Positions 34,441-47,029 of a stretch of DNA of 64,000 bases are shown here, piece after piece. The translations under genes and the position numbers were made by a program. The notes below the pieces were generated by a model that was not told the origin of the DNA, made no database searches, and worked only from the letters and a program-made list of their open reading frames with translations. Within the stretch, counting starts at the first letter, position 1; every line of letters begins with the position of its first letter. The DNA is taken from the NCBI GenBank assembly GCA_019321725.1, contig CM033124.1, positions 14,136,001 to 14,200,000 on the forward strand, written 5' to 3'. This DNA is from Paulownia fortunei. Its lineage: Eukaryota; Streptophyta; Magnoliopsida; Lamiales; Paulowniaceae.

Positions 34441-36563
34441 TAGTCCTTCAGCTCAGAAACTTGGGAGAAAAAGAAAGCCCAAATTTTTCAGAGTAGAAAT
34501 CAGAAAGATGGCTGACTGAAAGATTAATTATACATACCAGAAATAGGGTTGGTGCTCAAATAAACCCTAGTAAATTTACATGCCAAAAATTCAGACTGCT
34601 ACTCAATTAGAACAAGAGATGCTACAAGCTATGAGCCCTAGCTTTTAAGAATTGACTTAAGAAAAAGGGCAAGATGATACCAAGATAGTGGAAATAAAAA
34701 GAATCCCAGAAAAAAACTTGAGCTGGAAATCAAAAGTTACTGTATCTCTATACCATTTAGAGCATAAATAGTACGGAGAAGAAGAACTTAGCTCGGAACC
34801 AGATTAATCAGCAAAAAAGGGAATAACAACAGCATGAAGCTTATTCAAGATTCTGCAAATAGAATGCCAAGAAATGTATAAGCAAGAAGAGAAACACAAA
34901 GGACCTTTATCTCAAAAACCTGACAATAATTGACACAAAGAATCTCTTTATTTTCAGACCACAGACGACAGAACCCAACATTTCCTTATTGATCATATGT
35001 CTGTTATCCCACAAAAAGGGAAAGCCACAAAAAAAGGTAAACCCAAATAATCTGAATGAAAAAAGAAAAGATAGAAAAAAAAAGACATTTTTGTAATAAT
35101 GTATATCTTGTTTTAGCAAATGTAAAGAATGGCACAGTAGAATTAAAAGAAAAAAAGAAAGAAAAAAATGGAGTTTACTGTTTACAACTATTATAGAAAT
35201 GCTTGGAAAGCTCAGGTAACACAAAAGGGAAATTTTTAATGATAATCTGAGGCAGTAAATAAATGGGGTTCCAGCGTCAACATCATCGTACAATGACGTG
35301 ATGTGTCCCCGAATTGCTTTCTGACAACACATCTTTATGATAATATTAAATTGTTTGTGAACGTTGTACACCTCGACCAATGGTAGATCTTGTCATGTGG
35401 CTGACTGTCTTTGGCTTGAAAATAATTTTAGGAGCATATATTATTTTCTAATTCTAATTTCTAATAGAATTAAAGAGTAATCAAATGGGTATTGAACGGC
35501 ACATGTATTATGCCATTGTTATGGGTGTTTGTGGAAAGTGGTGATGACAATTTGTGAGGGAATACTTTCATTATCTGTTTGACTTCTCATTAATAAATTG
35601 TTTTTTTCCTTTTCACACAAGATTTTATATTATTAATCTACATTCCTATTATATCAATTATTCGTCCTATATAAACTTTTACCCATAAAGAATTTTTTTT
35701 TTTTGGATGAATAATAATTGATAAAAAATATTATGAGGTATGTGATTGAAATTAAATTATTTAATAAAATTCATGCGTGTACAATTGTTTGTATATTGCA
35801 TCAGTCAATATTTTAATATGTCATTTAATTTAATAGACTATCATATATATTATTGTGTATTTGATTAATTTATCTTACTAAGTAATATGTTATATAAATT
35901 TATAAGTATTATGTTCTAATTACAATCAATATATTTTAGAAAGCGGAAAAGTATGATTTATTTGGCCAAAATAGTAATTTAGATCGAGTTTTATTTTTTG
36001 TCATGGACATAAAAATAAATGTTGTATTAGATTGAATATATTAATATATCAAACCTAGTGGCATGAAGTAAATAAGCTTAAAATACAAGTCTTGTAAATA
36101 TTATACCAAATAATATATATTGAGTGTATATTTTATTATATTTATACACATACTTATATATATGACGATAATTAATATAATATAATAGAATATGTAATAA
36201 AAGATCAATCCATTTCTTTTTCTAAAATTAGGTAAGAAATTTGGAAGATGAAGCAATAAATTCTATTACTATTAGAGTTGGTAATATAATCAATAGGAGT
36301 GTACGACACTATTTATTTATACTAGGACAATTTAGTGGAAGTAGAGGAGAGGTTACATGTTGCTATAGCTAACATTTTAGTAAATGATCTATTCGACTAC
36401 TCCAGACGTGATCAATAAAAGATATTTTCTCCATAGCTGAGATCTGAATTTTTGCAACAACTTGTAAGCAATATTAACTTTTAATGTTGTATGAATAATT
36501 TGAAATTTTCGCACTATATTTCCATCAATATCCGTATTAGCTTGATATGTAAAATTACAAATT

Positions 36564-36933
36564 CACTTGACGGGAAAAAAAAAAATAACAAAAGATATTT
36601 GAGCTGCTGGTGACAATATTAACATTGTTACTAATTATGAGTTTAGTGACAAGAATGTTTGGGTTGTAACAATAGTAATATTTATAATTTTAATAGTGAT
36701 AAAAATTGTTAAAAAGTTGTTACTATAGATAATTATTGACAAAAAAAAAAATTATGTAAAGTTGTCGCTGTAAATAATGAGTGACAACTGTAAAGTGGTA
36801 ATCCAATAATAACAAATATAGTTATCGTTATATTTGTGGTGTTATTGAGTTATCATTATATATATATTATTAATTATTAATTGTGATAATTTATATATAA
36901 TTTTTGTCATTAATATTATTTTTTCTTATAGTA
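36564..36933. mobile_element. CACTA-like non-autonomous element remnant
   Basis: The left end reads CACTTGACGGGAAAAAAA and the right end, reverse-complemented, reads TACTATAAGAAAAAATAAT, both close to the CACTACAAGAAAAA plant CACTA terminus. Subterminal AGTGACAA and GTTGTCGCT motifs repeat inside, as in this superfamily. No 3-bp duplication is evident, and both termini carry changes. Confidence 0.42.
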
Positions 36934-37679
36934 AGCTTATATGAATCTACAAAATACAGTCTTACAAAAATCAATTTTTACACTCATCCAGACCTTATTT
37001 CAATAGATGTTTTTCACAAAGCAAAAAAGAATTTGATGATACTAATAGTGGAGTTGTGAATCAAGCTGACCGTGTTTGTCATGTCCCGAGCTCAAGGGAG
37101 TGTGATGATTGCAAACGAGACTTTAGTAACAAATACTTTAGGCATCGTTGTTTTATCAAAATAATTAATCTATTTAATTCAAAAAATTATTGCAATATAT
37201 AAATAAGTTCAAACTTTTTCTCACAACCAATACGATAATCATGATTATCGACCCTTTTTGGACATGCAATGTGCTCTTCTATTTATTTATTTTTTTTTTT
37301 TTTGCTTAAAAATTCAAACCCTATTACATGATAAAAGAATGAAGGAAATGAATTTGAAATTATGACCTTAGGAATAAAAAAAAAAAAAGTTATAGGGTTA
37401 ATTGAGGCCTTAGGTATAGGAAGTTGACATGATTGGGCTCCCTTATTTTGTACATTAGGGGTTTGTTTTTGCACCTATAGGCTATAGGGGGTTTGGTCAC
37501 TTGGATGGTTGGGCCCTGCCCTTATCTGCTCCCTCTGCGGGACCACTTGGGTTTTCATGCTTTTTCCAATTGAAGTACTTCCTCTTCAATTGTTGAGGGG
37601 CAAAGATGGAAGACTATTGTCACTATTTGGTTGTTTTTATTTGAAGTCCTTTTCACACTAAAAAATTTACCAAGTACTA

Positions 37680-37915
37680 TAAAATTATTGAGTACAAATA
37701 AACCAAATTTGTATAATTATTATTTTTTTATTCGATAAAATTCAAAATTCAATTCAAATCCAAACAGCGAAGCAGTTGACTCGTATTTACCTCAATTAAA
37801 ACTCATTTAAATTTGACAATTAATTCAAGTTTTAAATTTAATAAAAAAAATTTAAAAAAGATAAAATAAATAAATAATTTTTTTAATCAATTTAATTCGA
37901 TTCGTTGACACCCGC
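37680..37915. repeat. Dispersed AT-rich repeat family, copy 2
   Basis: It shares the TTATTCGATAAAATTCAAAAT block with copies at 49.05 kb and 52.57 kb, and ends AATTCGATTCGTTGACACCC. It is more diverged than the others. Confidence 0.35.
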
Positions 37916-39568
37916 AGATGATTGGTATATCGAAATTAAATGAAAACTGATGGATGAATTCAATATTTGGGATTGATGGAAGAGTAAATGTGGAGCTACC
38001 AGCTCTAAGAATTTATTAAGAGGGCTCAAGCTTTTGAATATTCTAAAAACTCAGCAAGCCTGGACCGTGTGTTTTCACGCACACAATCCATGCCCTATTT
38101 GAAAAATATCTAATTAGGGTTCTCAAATATAGAAGCGCATTCATTATTTGACATTTCAAAGCTTTTTTAAAATAGAAAGGAGAAATTTACCATTAAAAAA
38201 AGTTCATGATAGAAGTTTGTGTGTTCCAAAAAGATATTTATTATATAATTAATTTTTTTATTTTTTTCCATCCACGCCCAATGCCCTTTGCATAGAGCTC
38301 CATTTCGCAGAGATACACCTTCGATCCTGGAATTTCTTTAAGGCTATTTGTTTTCATTTTTAAGGAATTTTTTTAGAGCTCCATTTTATTTTATTTTTGA
38401 AAATGCATTTGTTTTGCTCGTTTTTATCAGATATAATATTTATTTATTTTGTTAAACTTAGAAATAAAAATACGCATGCCAAGCACTTTTCCATATCTAC
38501 TCATATTTAATGTCATGCAAAAAATATCATAAAATAAATATAATTTTTATTTTCAAATTTATATAGCCAACATGAAAACATAATTAATAAAAATATATAT
38601 TTTTTATATAAAAATTTAATAAAAATATTTTCAATAATAAAAATTAAAAAAAAAATTAAAACCAAACAAATTCTTTGGTGCGAGGTGCGTGTATTTCGGC
38701 CCAATATTCTTTGCTGAATATGGACCACTTTTTTTCTATATCGCATTTGAAGTCAACCCTTCTTGATACTTATTCTATTTTGATAAAAAAAACCATGAGA
38801 TGGGACAAGCAACTTAAGAGAAATCATAAAACAAGATTATAAGAATCATGGAATTTACTCATAAGTATAGAGGAAGTAAAAGAGCATTGCTTTTCAATAA
38901 ATTCTGCAAAACGTCATTGGTACAAAACAATATTTAGAGACTCGAATATTTGAGGAGCAAAATTTGAGGTAGTCGACGAACTAATTTGATAAAAATAAAA
39001 TTATACAGTTAAAAATATCCTTCAAAATATATTATATATATATATATATAATTTTTTAATAAAATATTCAAATAAATTTTTCTTCTCCACATATTTTTCA
39101 AATTTGCTGTCGAAATATATTATTTAAAAAAAAATTATCAAAACAATTGGAAATAAAACCAATGAAAGCCCTAGTATATTCGCAAGAATTAATTATAGGA
39201 AGATGTAGCCTTCTTTATTTCCACATTTAAGCAATTAATTAATGTAGAGTACCACGTTATTTTCCAAATTTCTAATTTGGGGACCGGGGCAGCCTAAGGT
39301 GGCAGTTCGGCTTAATTAATGAAAATTTAAGGTTTTCTGGTTTAGGCTATTAAAAATTGGACCAGAGAGTAAAATTCTACTCTACAAACAGTGCTTTTTA
39401 GGGTTGCCCAGGACTTTGATTGATACTACCTAGCTACTATTATTTATTACCTCTAAAATTTAGTAAAATGTTTCATTAATTGCCAACTAATCCTCTTAAC
39501 GTATCATCCATTCGATTATACTATGAGGGGATAGTCGTGCGAATGCAATAAATGTTAATTAAACTAAA

Positions 39569-39760
39569 CTTAATTAAGAAAATCTCATCAAGGCACGATA
39601 CTTTGACACTGTATTTGATTCGTTGAATTTAAGCAAGGAAAATAATAGAATAAAATATAACTAACTTAATTAAAAAAAGATCTCATGAAAGCACGTTTCT
39701 TTTACAATATATTTGATTCTTGAATTTAGCGAGAAAATAGTAGATTCCATTGAAATGATA
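39569..39760. repeat. Tandem duplication, period about 96 bp
   Basis: A unit beginning CTTAATTAAGAAAATCTCAT at 39569 recurs at 39665 as CTTAATTAAAAAAAGATCTC. Both contain GCACG, TATTTGATTC, TTGAATTTA and AATAGTAGA-like blocks. The copies are well diverged. Confidence 0.55.
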
Positions 39761-40086
39761 GTTATTTTTGCTTTTTTTTTTTTATAATTTTTATTTTTTT
39801 TTTCTCAACAAAATTTAAGGTCCGAACATGATATTATTTTTTTAATTCTCACTTAGGGAGTGTGACTTTTTTTCATTCATAATAGTCGATGTTGGGACAT
39901 AGAGAATGATAAATTTGTATCTATTTGTTGCCAGCAAATTCTTTTTTCTTTTTTCTTTTTGGTTCACGAAATTATGTGAAATAAAAAGAAAAAGAAAAAG
40001 AAAAATATTCTCATGGCAGCAAAGCAAGCTCTAATCTCAGCTCATAAGAGACTTCTAATTTGCACATTTAAAGTATTTAGAATAAG

Positions 40087-41419
40087 GGTTAAACATACTT
40101 TATCTCCTTATATTATTATTTTTATATTAGTTATCTCTCTCTACTAATAAAATATTTAAATACCTCCCTAAAATAATAAAATTGATATTGATGGATAAAA
40201 ATACCCCTAAATTAAATAAAAAGTTAAATTTACTTTGTCCTATCTCTTATAAACTATATAATATATTACCATCTCTATAATTAAATATTAATTATTTGAC
40301 AATATATTTTATTTAACACTAACTTTATTAATAAATAAAACTTTAATTAAATAAAAAATAAATAAACAACAAAAATATAATTTCAATAGTATAGAGAAGA
40401 CACATTAAAGTTTTAAAAGAATATGCCACATAAATTTATATTACTACCATTTTATATAAAGTGTTTTATTAAGTAAATATTATAATTTAAATTAATTAGT
40501 TGATATTATAAACGTATAAATATTTTTATAATGTAAGGTGTGCATGTGTAGGTGAAGCATAAGTATATGAATTAATCTAACTTCAATATGTGATTTTTTA
40601 TTTGTGAAAGAAAAATAAATATTAGAAAATAAAAAATAAAAAATATTATACGATATACTTTACACAATCAAATATCAATTAATTTGACTCCAAATTTTAT
40701 TAAATAAATTAACCTTCAATTAAATACAAATTAAAAATAGCAAAATATAATTTTATTAATATAGAGAAGACACATTAAGTTTAAATAAATTATCTCACAT
40801 AAATTTATATTACTAATATCTTATATATGTTGTTTTAGAAAGCATCTCATTTTTCTTTTATAATTTCACTCAAATTTTCTTAATTTCATTAACATACTTT
40901 ATGAGATTTTTTATTTTTATTTTCTAATCTTTATTTTTCATTCATAAAAAATAAACACACATTTAAATTAGATTTGTTAATATATTTGACTTACAAATGT
41001 CTACCTTACATAATATAATTATTTATACCATTAAATATTATCACCTAATTTGATTCTAAATTGTAATTCTTACTCACTAAATAAATATACAAATAAATAG
41101 TACTTGTATAAATTTATGTGATATATTTCTTTTAAATTTAATGTGTCTTATTATATCTTTCAACTTATTTATTTTAGACTTAATTGAAAGTTAATTTATT
41201 TAACAAAGTTAATGTTAACATAAAATATGAGATCAAATAATTATATGTAAAGGAGCAAAATACTATATAAGGGATAAAGTGACTTTAAATTTCTATTTAA
41301 CTTATGGATATTTTTATTTAATAATATAAATTTTACTATTTTAAAAAATATTTAAAAATTTTTTAATAAAAAAATAATTAATATAAAATCAATTGTATAA
41401 GGGATAAAATGTATTTAAC
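40087..41419. mobile_element. Non-autonomous Mutator-like element with about 165-bp TIRs
   Basis: The left end (GGTTAAACATACTTTATC..) and the reverse complement of the right end (GGTTAAATACATTTTATCCC..) align over about 165 bp, sharing blocks such as AAAATA(A/G)TAAAATT and the terminal CTT(A/T)ATC-rich part. The flanks TAGAATAAG (40078-40086) and TAGAATAAT (41420-41428) agree at 8 of 9 positions. Inside, a 70-bp motif containing TAGAGAAGACACATTAA occurs at about 40.39 and 40.76 kb, with an inverted version near 41.11-41.16 kb. No transposase is seen. Confidence 0.72.
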
Positions 41420-42988
41420 CTAGAATAATGTTGCCTCTTCTTGCAACCCTAGAGCAATAGAAAAAATGTTTATTAGAGGCTTGGAGTTTGGTATTTTGCA
41501 TTAAAAAAATATTATTTTTGTTAGGTCTCCAAAGTGGTTGAGATATTATTTATGTGAAGCAAAGTACACATTGTTTTCGTGACTATCCCTTCATGCAAAG
41601 TGGAAACTAATTTTTTATTGGAAAGTAGACCTCAACCTCAATCCTAGGTTTGGTCTTGGAGTGATACTTGTAATTTAATTATCTATTTTCTTACTTTGAT
41701 CAAATACAAACCATCAATTTAAAAACTAAGATTCTAAGGTTATGTATATATATATATATATATTTATACCTTTTAATCATTACATCAATATTAATATATG
41801 TCTTTAAAATTATCTTAATATAATAATATATAATATGAGACACTATTAACTGAATAAAAATTTACATAAAAAAGATATTTATACTAGAAAACGTATTTCT
41901 ATAAAAAATAAATAAACATGCTTTCATTTTTCACACATTCCTAATAAATTTATTTGAATTTTTTTTTTTCAAAAATACTCCAAAACAACACCAAACAAAA
42001 CGTAAGAGATTCATAAGCAAATTCCTTTGTCCTAACCTCGAAATATTGGCAAAGTTGGAATTCAAACACATGATGAGAACTTAGATTTTGTTGGCGAAAA
42101 GGAAGAGGAAAATGTAAAGGATTAAATGATAAAGCATAAGACATTATTTTTCCTAAATGTAACAACCAAACATATCATTTAAGTTTTGCATTGAAGATAA
42201 TGCATTGCTATTTGTCCCACACGTGAAAAATGGAGAAGTCCAAATACATTAAATGAAAAATGGACATAAATTTTAGAGAGAAATATACCACTCTTTCTTC
42301 TCAAATTTATTGCTTCATTTTTTAAGAATCTCCGAAATTAATATTTAATTTTTAAAATGGAATTTTATAAAGCCATTCTCTCAAATAAAATATATATGGT
42401 GCCATTAATTTTAGTTATTATTTTTTAAAAATAATAATATAAAAGTACATAAGACTTTTATTTTCATAATTTTCATTTTTATTTTTATTTTGAATCAAAT
42501 TAGCCTCTAAATTTTGGGACGAATGAAGTATTATATATATAAAAGCACTTAGCATGTGGCGTGTGTGCGAGGGCCGATTAAATGTGGCTAAGATTAAGTA
42601 CATCTTTTTACTTATTTATTTTCATATTAACTATCAAACTTTGATTATGACAATAAAATGAAAGTGATGTCCTTTGGAGAAAGTCATTTTTTTCAAGAAC
42701 ATGTTACAATATGAGTCGAGTCGGCCTTTGAGCCTAATGAGATTCGTTCACGTGTTAACTTGGGCAAGTTCAAAATTTATATTTGAAAGTTCACTTATTT
42801 TTATTAATTTTTATTTTTATGTTTTGAATTTTATTAATATTGTATTGGTGATTGTGTCAACATTAATATAATTATTTTCATAGCAACATTAACAATGGTA
42901 ATGTCATTAATATATAAGTTAATTAAAAAATAAAAGCTCTGATCGATTAAGTTTACACAATTATTATTATTATTATTTTTATCCAAGT

Positions 42989-43012
42989 GAATTCAAATTC
43001 GAATTTGAATTC
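42989..43012. repeat. 24-bp perfect palindrome
   Basis: GAATTCAAATTC is followed directly by GAATTTGAATTC, a perfect inverted repeat without a loop. It lies about 300 bp upstream of the oxygenase gene, next to a TTA trinucleotide run at 42963. Confidence 0.9.
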
Positions 43013-43107
43013 AATTATAGATGAGCCCGAACGAGCCAAGTTTAAACTCGATATTTTTTTAATTAAATTCTTTATTTTTTATTTCCATTCAGTCGTTTTT
43101 CATTCAT

Positions 43108-43289
43108 TGGGCTACATTGGGCCTTCACTTTTCGTTTCGAAAGCCCCGTCCAATGGACTGGAGTTCTATTCCAAATAATTTCATAACAGACGATAGAAGT
43201 ACAGGTTTTCTGAGGCCCAAGTAGCCCATTAGAATTATAGATGGATTTGTTGAGGCCCATTTGAACCGAACAGATCCACTTCAGGCCCA
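43108..43289 (+). promoter_or_regulatory. Cluster of six site II-type (TGGGCY) motifs upstream of the oxygenase gene
   Basis: TGGGCT at 43108, TGGGCC at 43118, and the complementary GGCCCA at 43214, 43254 and 43284 plus AGCCCA at 43223 all lie within 200 bp of the start codon. TGGGCC/T elements are known binding sites for TCP factors in promoters of plant housekeeping and dividing-cell genes. No clear TATA box is present, which fits a housekeeping promoter. Confidence 0.55.
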
Positions 43290-43306
43290 TTAATTTTCCT
43301 CCATAG

Positions 43307-46300
43307 ATGGAAGAATCTTCAGAGACACGGAAAATGAAGAGAAAAATGGGGGACAGAAAAAGAAAAGCGATTGCAAACAAGAAAACGAAAACGGAGTGGC
43401 CATCCATAAAAGCCAAGTCTAATCTGCACATCACTCGCCTCAAAGACGATGATCTGATTACTGTTAGTTACCTTCCCATATATATTTACGTTTTCTTTTC
43501 TTTTTTTTTTTTTTATAGAAAAACTATGTTGTTCATGATTGACCAAGATTAGTTTCTTTATTTTTTTATATTAATTTGTTTTGGTTGTAATGGGTTTTTT
43601 ATTAATGGGTTTTCAGTTCTATTTCGTTAAATTTAGGATTTTTAAGAACCATACCTACCATTTGTTCTGTGTTTGTGAGGTCCAAAATGCTTGCTTTATC
43701 AAGATTTTAGTTTTTTTTTCTAGTATTTTTACATTGATAATATGTGGTTTGGCATTTTGTGTGTATAGTAGCTAAAATTGAGGTTTCTGTTGATATGCAA
43801 AGAATGTAAGAGATGTTAAACTTGTTTAGGCAATGTGCACTAAGTCGATATACTTAATTCAGTAGTAATTTCTGGTAATGAGCTCCAAAACTATGGGATT
43901 GTGGTCTTTGAGTGCGGTATATTATCTGTGTTGTTAGATTCCTTTCCTTTCCTAGCTCCATCCATGCATGAAATGATTTTGCAATGTGAAAACTAGGAAC
44001 CCGCACGTTTGTGCTTAATATATGTTCTTTTACCTAATGCGGACTGACCTGAAAACTGTAACAGATTGAGATAATGGGATGTGGATGCGTTTCCTGTGAT
44101 ATAACTGCCAAACAAGACCAATACCACTCGTTTAAATTTTTGGACTTGGATATTTGGTGCTAAGTTCTGAATTATTCTTTGCTTTTCGCTGTATACTAAA
44201 GATGGAATTGGATTATAATGTGTTGTGGAAATTGGTTTAAGCATTTTCTTGTGGCATTCTTCAGCTTCAGTTAATCGTGAAAGACCATCATTTATCCTTT
44301 CATGTTGGCTCTTTTGGACTTGTATGACAATGATGCCTTTTGTGCCTACCCTATTTTGGTTCAAGGTATTCAGATTCAGAACTATTTTACATCTGCCGAA
44401 TCAAAAGCATTTGTAAATGTGGCGGAATCAATTGGTTTTGTTCACCAAGGGAGTCTTGGTCCAACAAGGGGAGAAGCTTACAGAGACAATGATCGGATAT
44501 CTGTCCATGATCCTCTTCTTGCAGAAGCAATATGGGAGGCTGGACTTAACAATTTTTTTTCGGATTTTAAGATTCGAGGCAAAGTTGCAGTTGGGTTGAA
44601 TCCAAATATAAGATTTTACCGGTAAGTGGCATTTTTGCATCAAGTACACTCTACAAACTATTTTCCAAAGTAGATATTCAAGTATCAGTTGTTGACTTGG
44701 ACTACACTTACAAATTAGGCGTATTTACTGAAATTTTGTCCTCTATGTTGCCGAAGAGTACAGCATCTTGTATATAGCTAATTTCAGATATTTAGGACTT
44801 AATTCTTTTAGTCTTTGGTTGCCTAGGCTTTGAGTGTACTCTTCTTATGTGGTTGGATATATAATGAAGAACTATTTTTCTTTCTCTGGCAATTATTATT
44901 ACTGTGCCCCGTTGGTGGTGAAGAATGGCGCTGATCTTTCATCCGCATTAAAAGATATCAATTTGCTAATGGTTGACCTTTAAGAATCTACATTTTAGGT
45001 ACACTGCTGGTCAGCGATTTGGACGACACATTGATGAAAGCGTTGATCTTGGAGAAGGAAGATGTACACACTATACTCTATTAATCTATCTCAGTGGTGC
45101 TCCTGGTAAAACTAAAGCCAAGTCTAAAAACGATAACAGTTCTCAAGATTCTTTGGATCCACTGGTTGGAGGAGAAACAGTTTTTTATGGTCTTAGAAAT
45201 GCTCTGGTTGCGGAGGTACTCTCTCTCTCTCTCTCTCTCTCTCTGTACACATACCATGTATATTAGGGTGTTAATACTTTTGTCCAATTAAGGGTACTTT
45301 TATAATTTATAAGTACGAATTCTGAAATTAGGTTGAAAGTCCTAAATTCAGTTCCTTCTATATTTTGGTGTCTTGCTTGGAGTCTAAGTAGAGCTTTAAT
45401 AGGATTCTAGGAGTGAGTCCTAGATTTCATCTTATTCTCTATCTTTTCTCCGTTTCTCTTAATTTTCTGCAAGATTAATGCTCCAACAGCACTATTCATA
45501 AACCTTGCAGACTGCTATACCCTTCAATATCCTCTGTCCGAGATCTTAAGAACCATTCCTATTCCTGACCCTTCGCCGTGTGTTTTAACACCAAAAACAA
45601 GTTTTTCTTTATATCTGAATTGGTGCTGCATTAAAGCCCATTCTAATATATTAAGAGCACTTTGTTTTTTCTTTATCTAGTTTTAAGCAATGATGCTCCA
45701 AGTGGAATACATTGTGTTGGGTATGGGGGTGGAGCAAGCAAAGGAACACAGAGAGGGTAAGAAGAAATAGGGTTGGTGGTGGCAGAGTGATGAAGATGAC
45801 AGTGGGATGTTGTATTATTACTTTTAATATAAAAATTAGATGAAAAGAAGGAAAGTTATGAGGTATTTTGAACTGTTGCACATGGTTGAGGGTAAAAGAA
45901 AAATCCATTTACCACTTAACTAACAATGCTTATTCATCTTTTTCTTCAATATTAAGTTTTTAATAGATTGTATTCTACAAGCTCTTAAGGCATTCCGATC
46001 TCAAAAAGAATTTCAATTTACGTTTCAATGCTCCCCCAATAGCTCCCACCTTATGTGACTTCAGATATCGCTTTTATATCTTGCTGTTCATGAGACATTA
46101 TAGTAATGAAACTGTTGGGAGATTATGGAATTTAAGTAACTGTGCTGTCCTAGTTATATTGACTGCTTAATTGACACTGGGCAGAAATTTTAGACAATAG
46201 TTTGTGGGAAGAATTGGGGGCGTGCTGCTTATATATGGGGCTTGCCTTCCTTTTCTAGTACTATTTTCATCATGGATTTGGCTGGGAGATGATGTATTAC

Positions 46301-47029
46301 AGGAAATCAAGCTATTTAACTTAGTCTTATCCTGATATGAGATTACTGACATAAGGACAACTGTCAAGAAAAAGTTAAAAGTTCAATACTTAATCGTGAA
46401 GAGAAACTGGAGATCAAGTTTTCTGAAGCTGTGTGTGAGCTCATTTATGAGCCTTATTCCGAAGCTGGGCTTGCATTTGTATTTAATTCTTAACTGCCAA
46501 TCGCCTTAACATATTCACTAACTGAAGTATGAGATTGTTAAGGACTGTATCACATCTGGCTTAGGGAATGCAGCAGTTTGATTGTGCATTATTGAAAGAA
46601 ATACCTCTGGAGCTTCCTATTTATGCTCATAGTAGGATTTAGCTTGTGAAATTGGAGTTGATGAAAATCTAGTCAAATTCGAACGGAAGTTTTTCTAATT
46701 CTAATTTTAGAGCTTGTATTCCTTGATAGCGCACACTTTATTATTAGTACATGTGGTTTGACATATGCTTCTCCTTCTCTTCCACCAGTTTTCTGTTCGC
46801 CAACATGGTTCTTATTATCCAATTGTATCTTGTTCAATTAAGAATTCACGTGCCATGCGATTATGATCAATATTTTTTACTCAACTGATTTATCAGAACT
46901 GTTTAGGTACCTCCGACAGAAGGGATGGCTCTACTTCACATTCATGGTGATAAGTGTATGCTGCATGAAGCTCGAAACGTCAGTAAGGGCGTCAAGTATG
47001 TCTTACGATCTGATGTAGTATTTGCATAG
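43307..47029 (+). CDS. 2-oxoglutarate/Fe(II)-dependent oxygenase, prolyl 4-hydroxylase type, 4 exons
   Basis: A double-stranded beta-helix oxygenase that would couple 2-oxoglutarate decarboxylation to hydroxylation of an unknown protein substrate. Exons are 43307-43462, 44374-44621, 44999-45215 and 46907-47029, totalling 744 bp and 247 residues, with GT..AG borders and matching phases. The iron ligands are His145 and Asp147 (RFGRHIDESVDL) and His227 (CMLHEARN). Lys237 in VKYVLRSDVVF lies ten residues after the distal His, as in prolyl 4-hydroxylase alpha subunits, and would bind 2-oxoglutarate. The N-terminus (about residues 8-29) is very Lys/Arg-rich and has no signal peptide, suggesting a nuclear or cytosolic enzyme rather than the ER type. 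The exon 2 acceptor TATTCAG at 44373 was chosen because it keeps the frame (IQNYFTSAESK); using the next CAG six bases on would remove two residues. A 1.7-kb third intron starts with a CT microsatellite. Confidence 0.85.
45217..45246 (+). repeat. (CT)n microsatellite directly at the intron 3 splice donor
   Basis: A run of about 13 CT units begins at the second to fourth intron bases (GAG|GTACTCTCTCT) of the oxygenase gene. Length variation here would alter the context of the 5' splice site. Confidence 0.9.

Larger units (their letters stand above)
34441..43100. other. MADS-box promoter side and intergenic region
   Basis: 34.44-35.4 kb probably carries the promoter and leader of the MADS-box gene; a 157-codon minus frame there is low-complexity and not a gene. 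An ACGT-core TGACGTG occurs at about 35295. Further on lie the CACTA-like remnant (36564), dispersed repeat copy 2, the 96-bp tandem duplication (39569) and the long-TIR element (40087). No gene is seen; 60-80-codon frames in this stretch are AT-rich and unconvincing. Confidence 0.6.

Noticed and set aside
34907..35380. 157-codon minus-strand frame upstream of the MADS-box gene
   Set aside because: Low-complexity Phe/Leu/Ser-rich translation of AT-rich promoter DNA; no family resemblance.
43072..43546. Minus-strand frames of 75-123 codons over the oxygenase promoter and exon 1
   Set aside because: They are shadows; the plus strand reads into a complete four-exon oxygenase.
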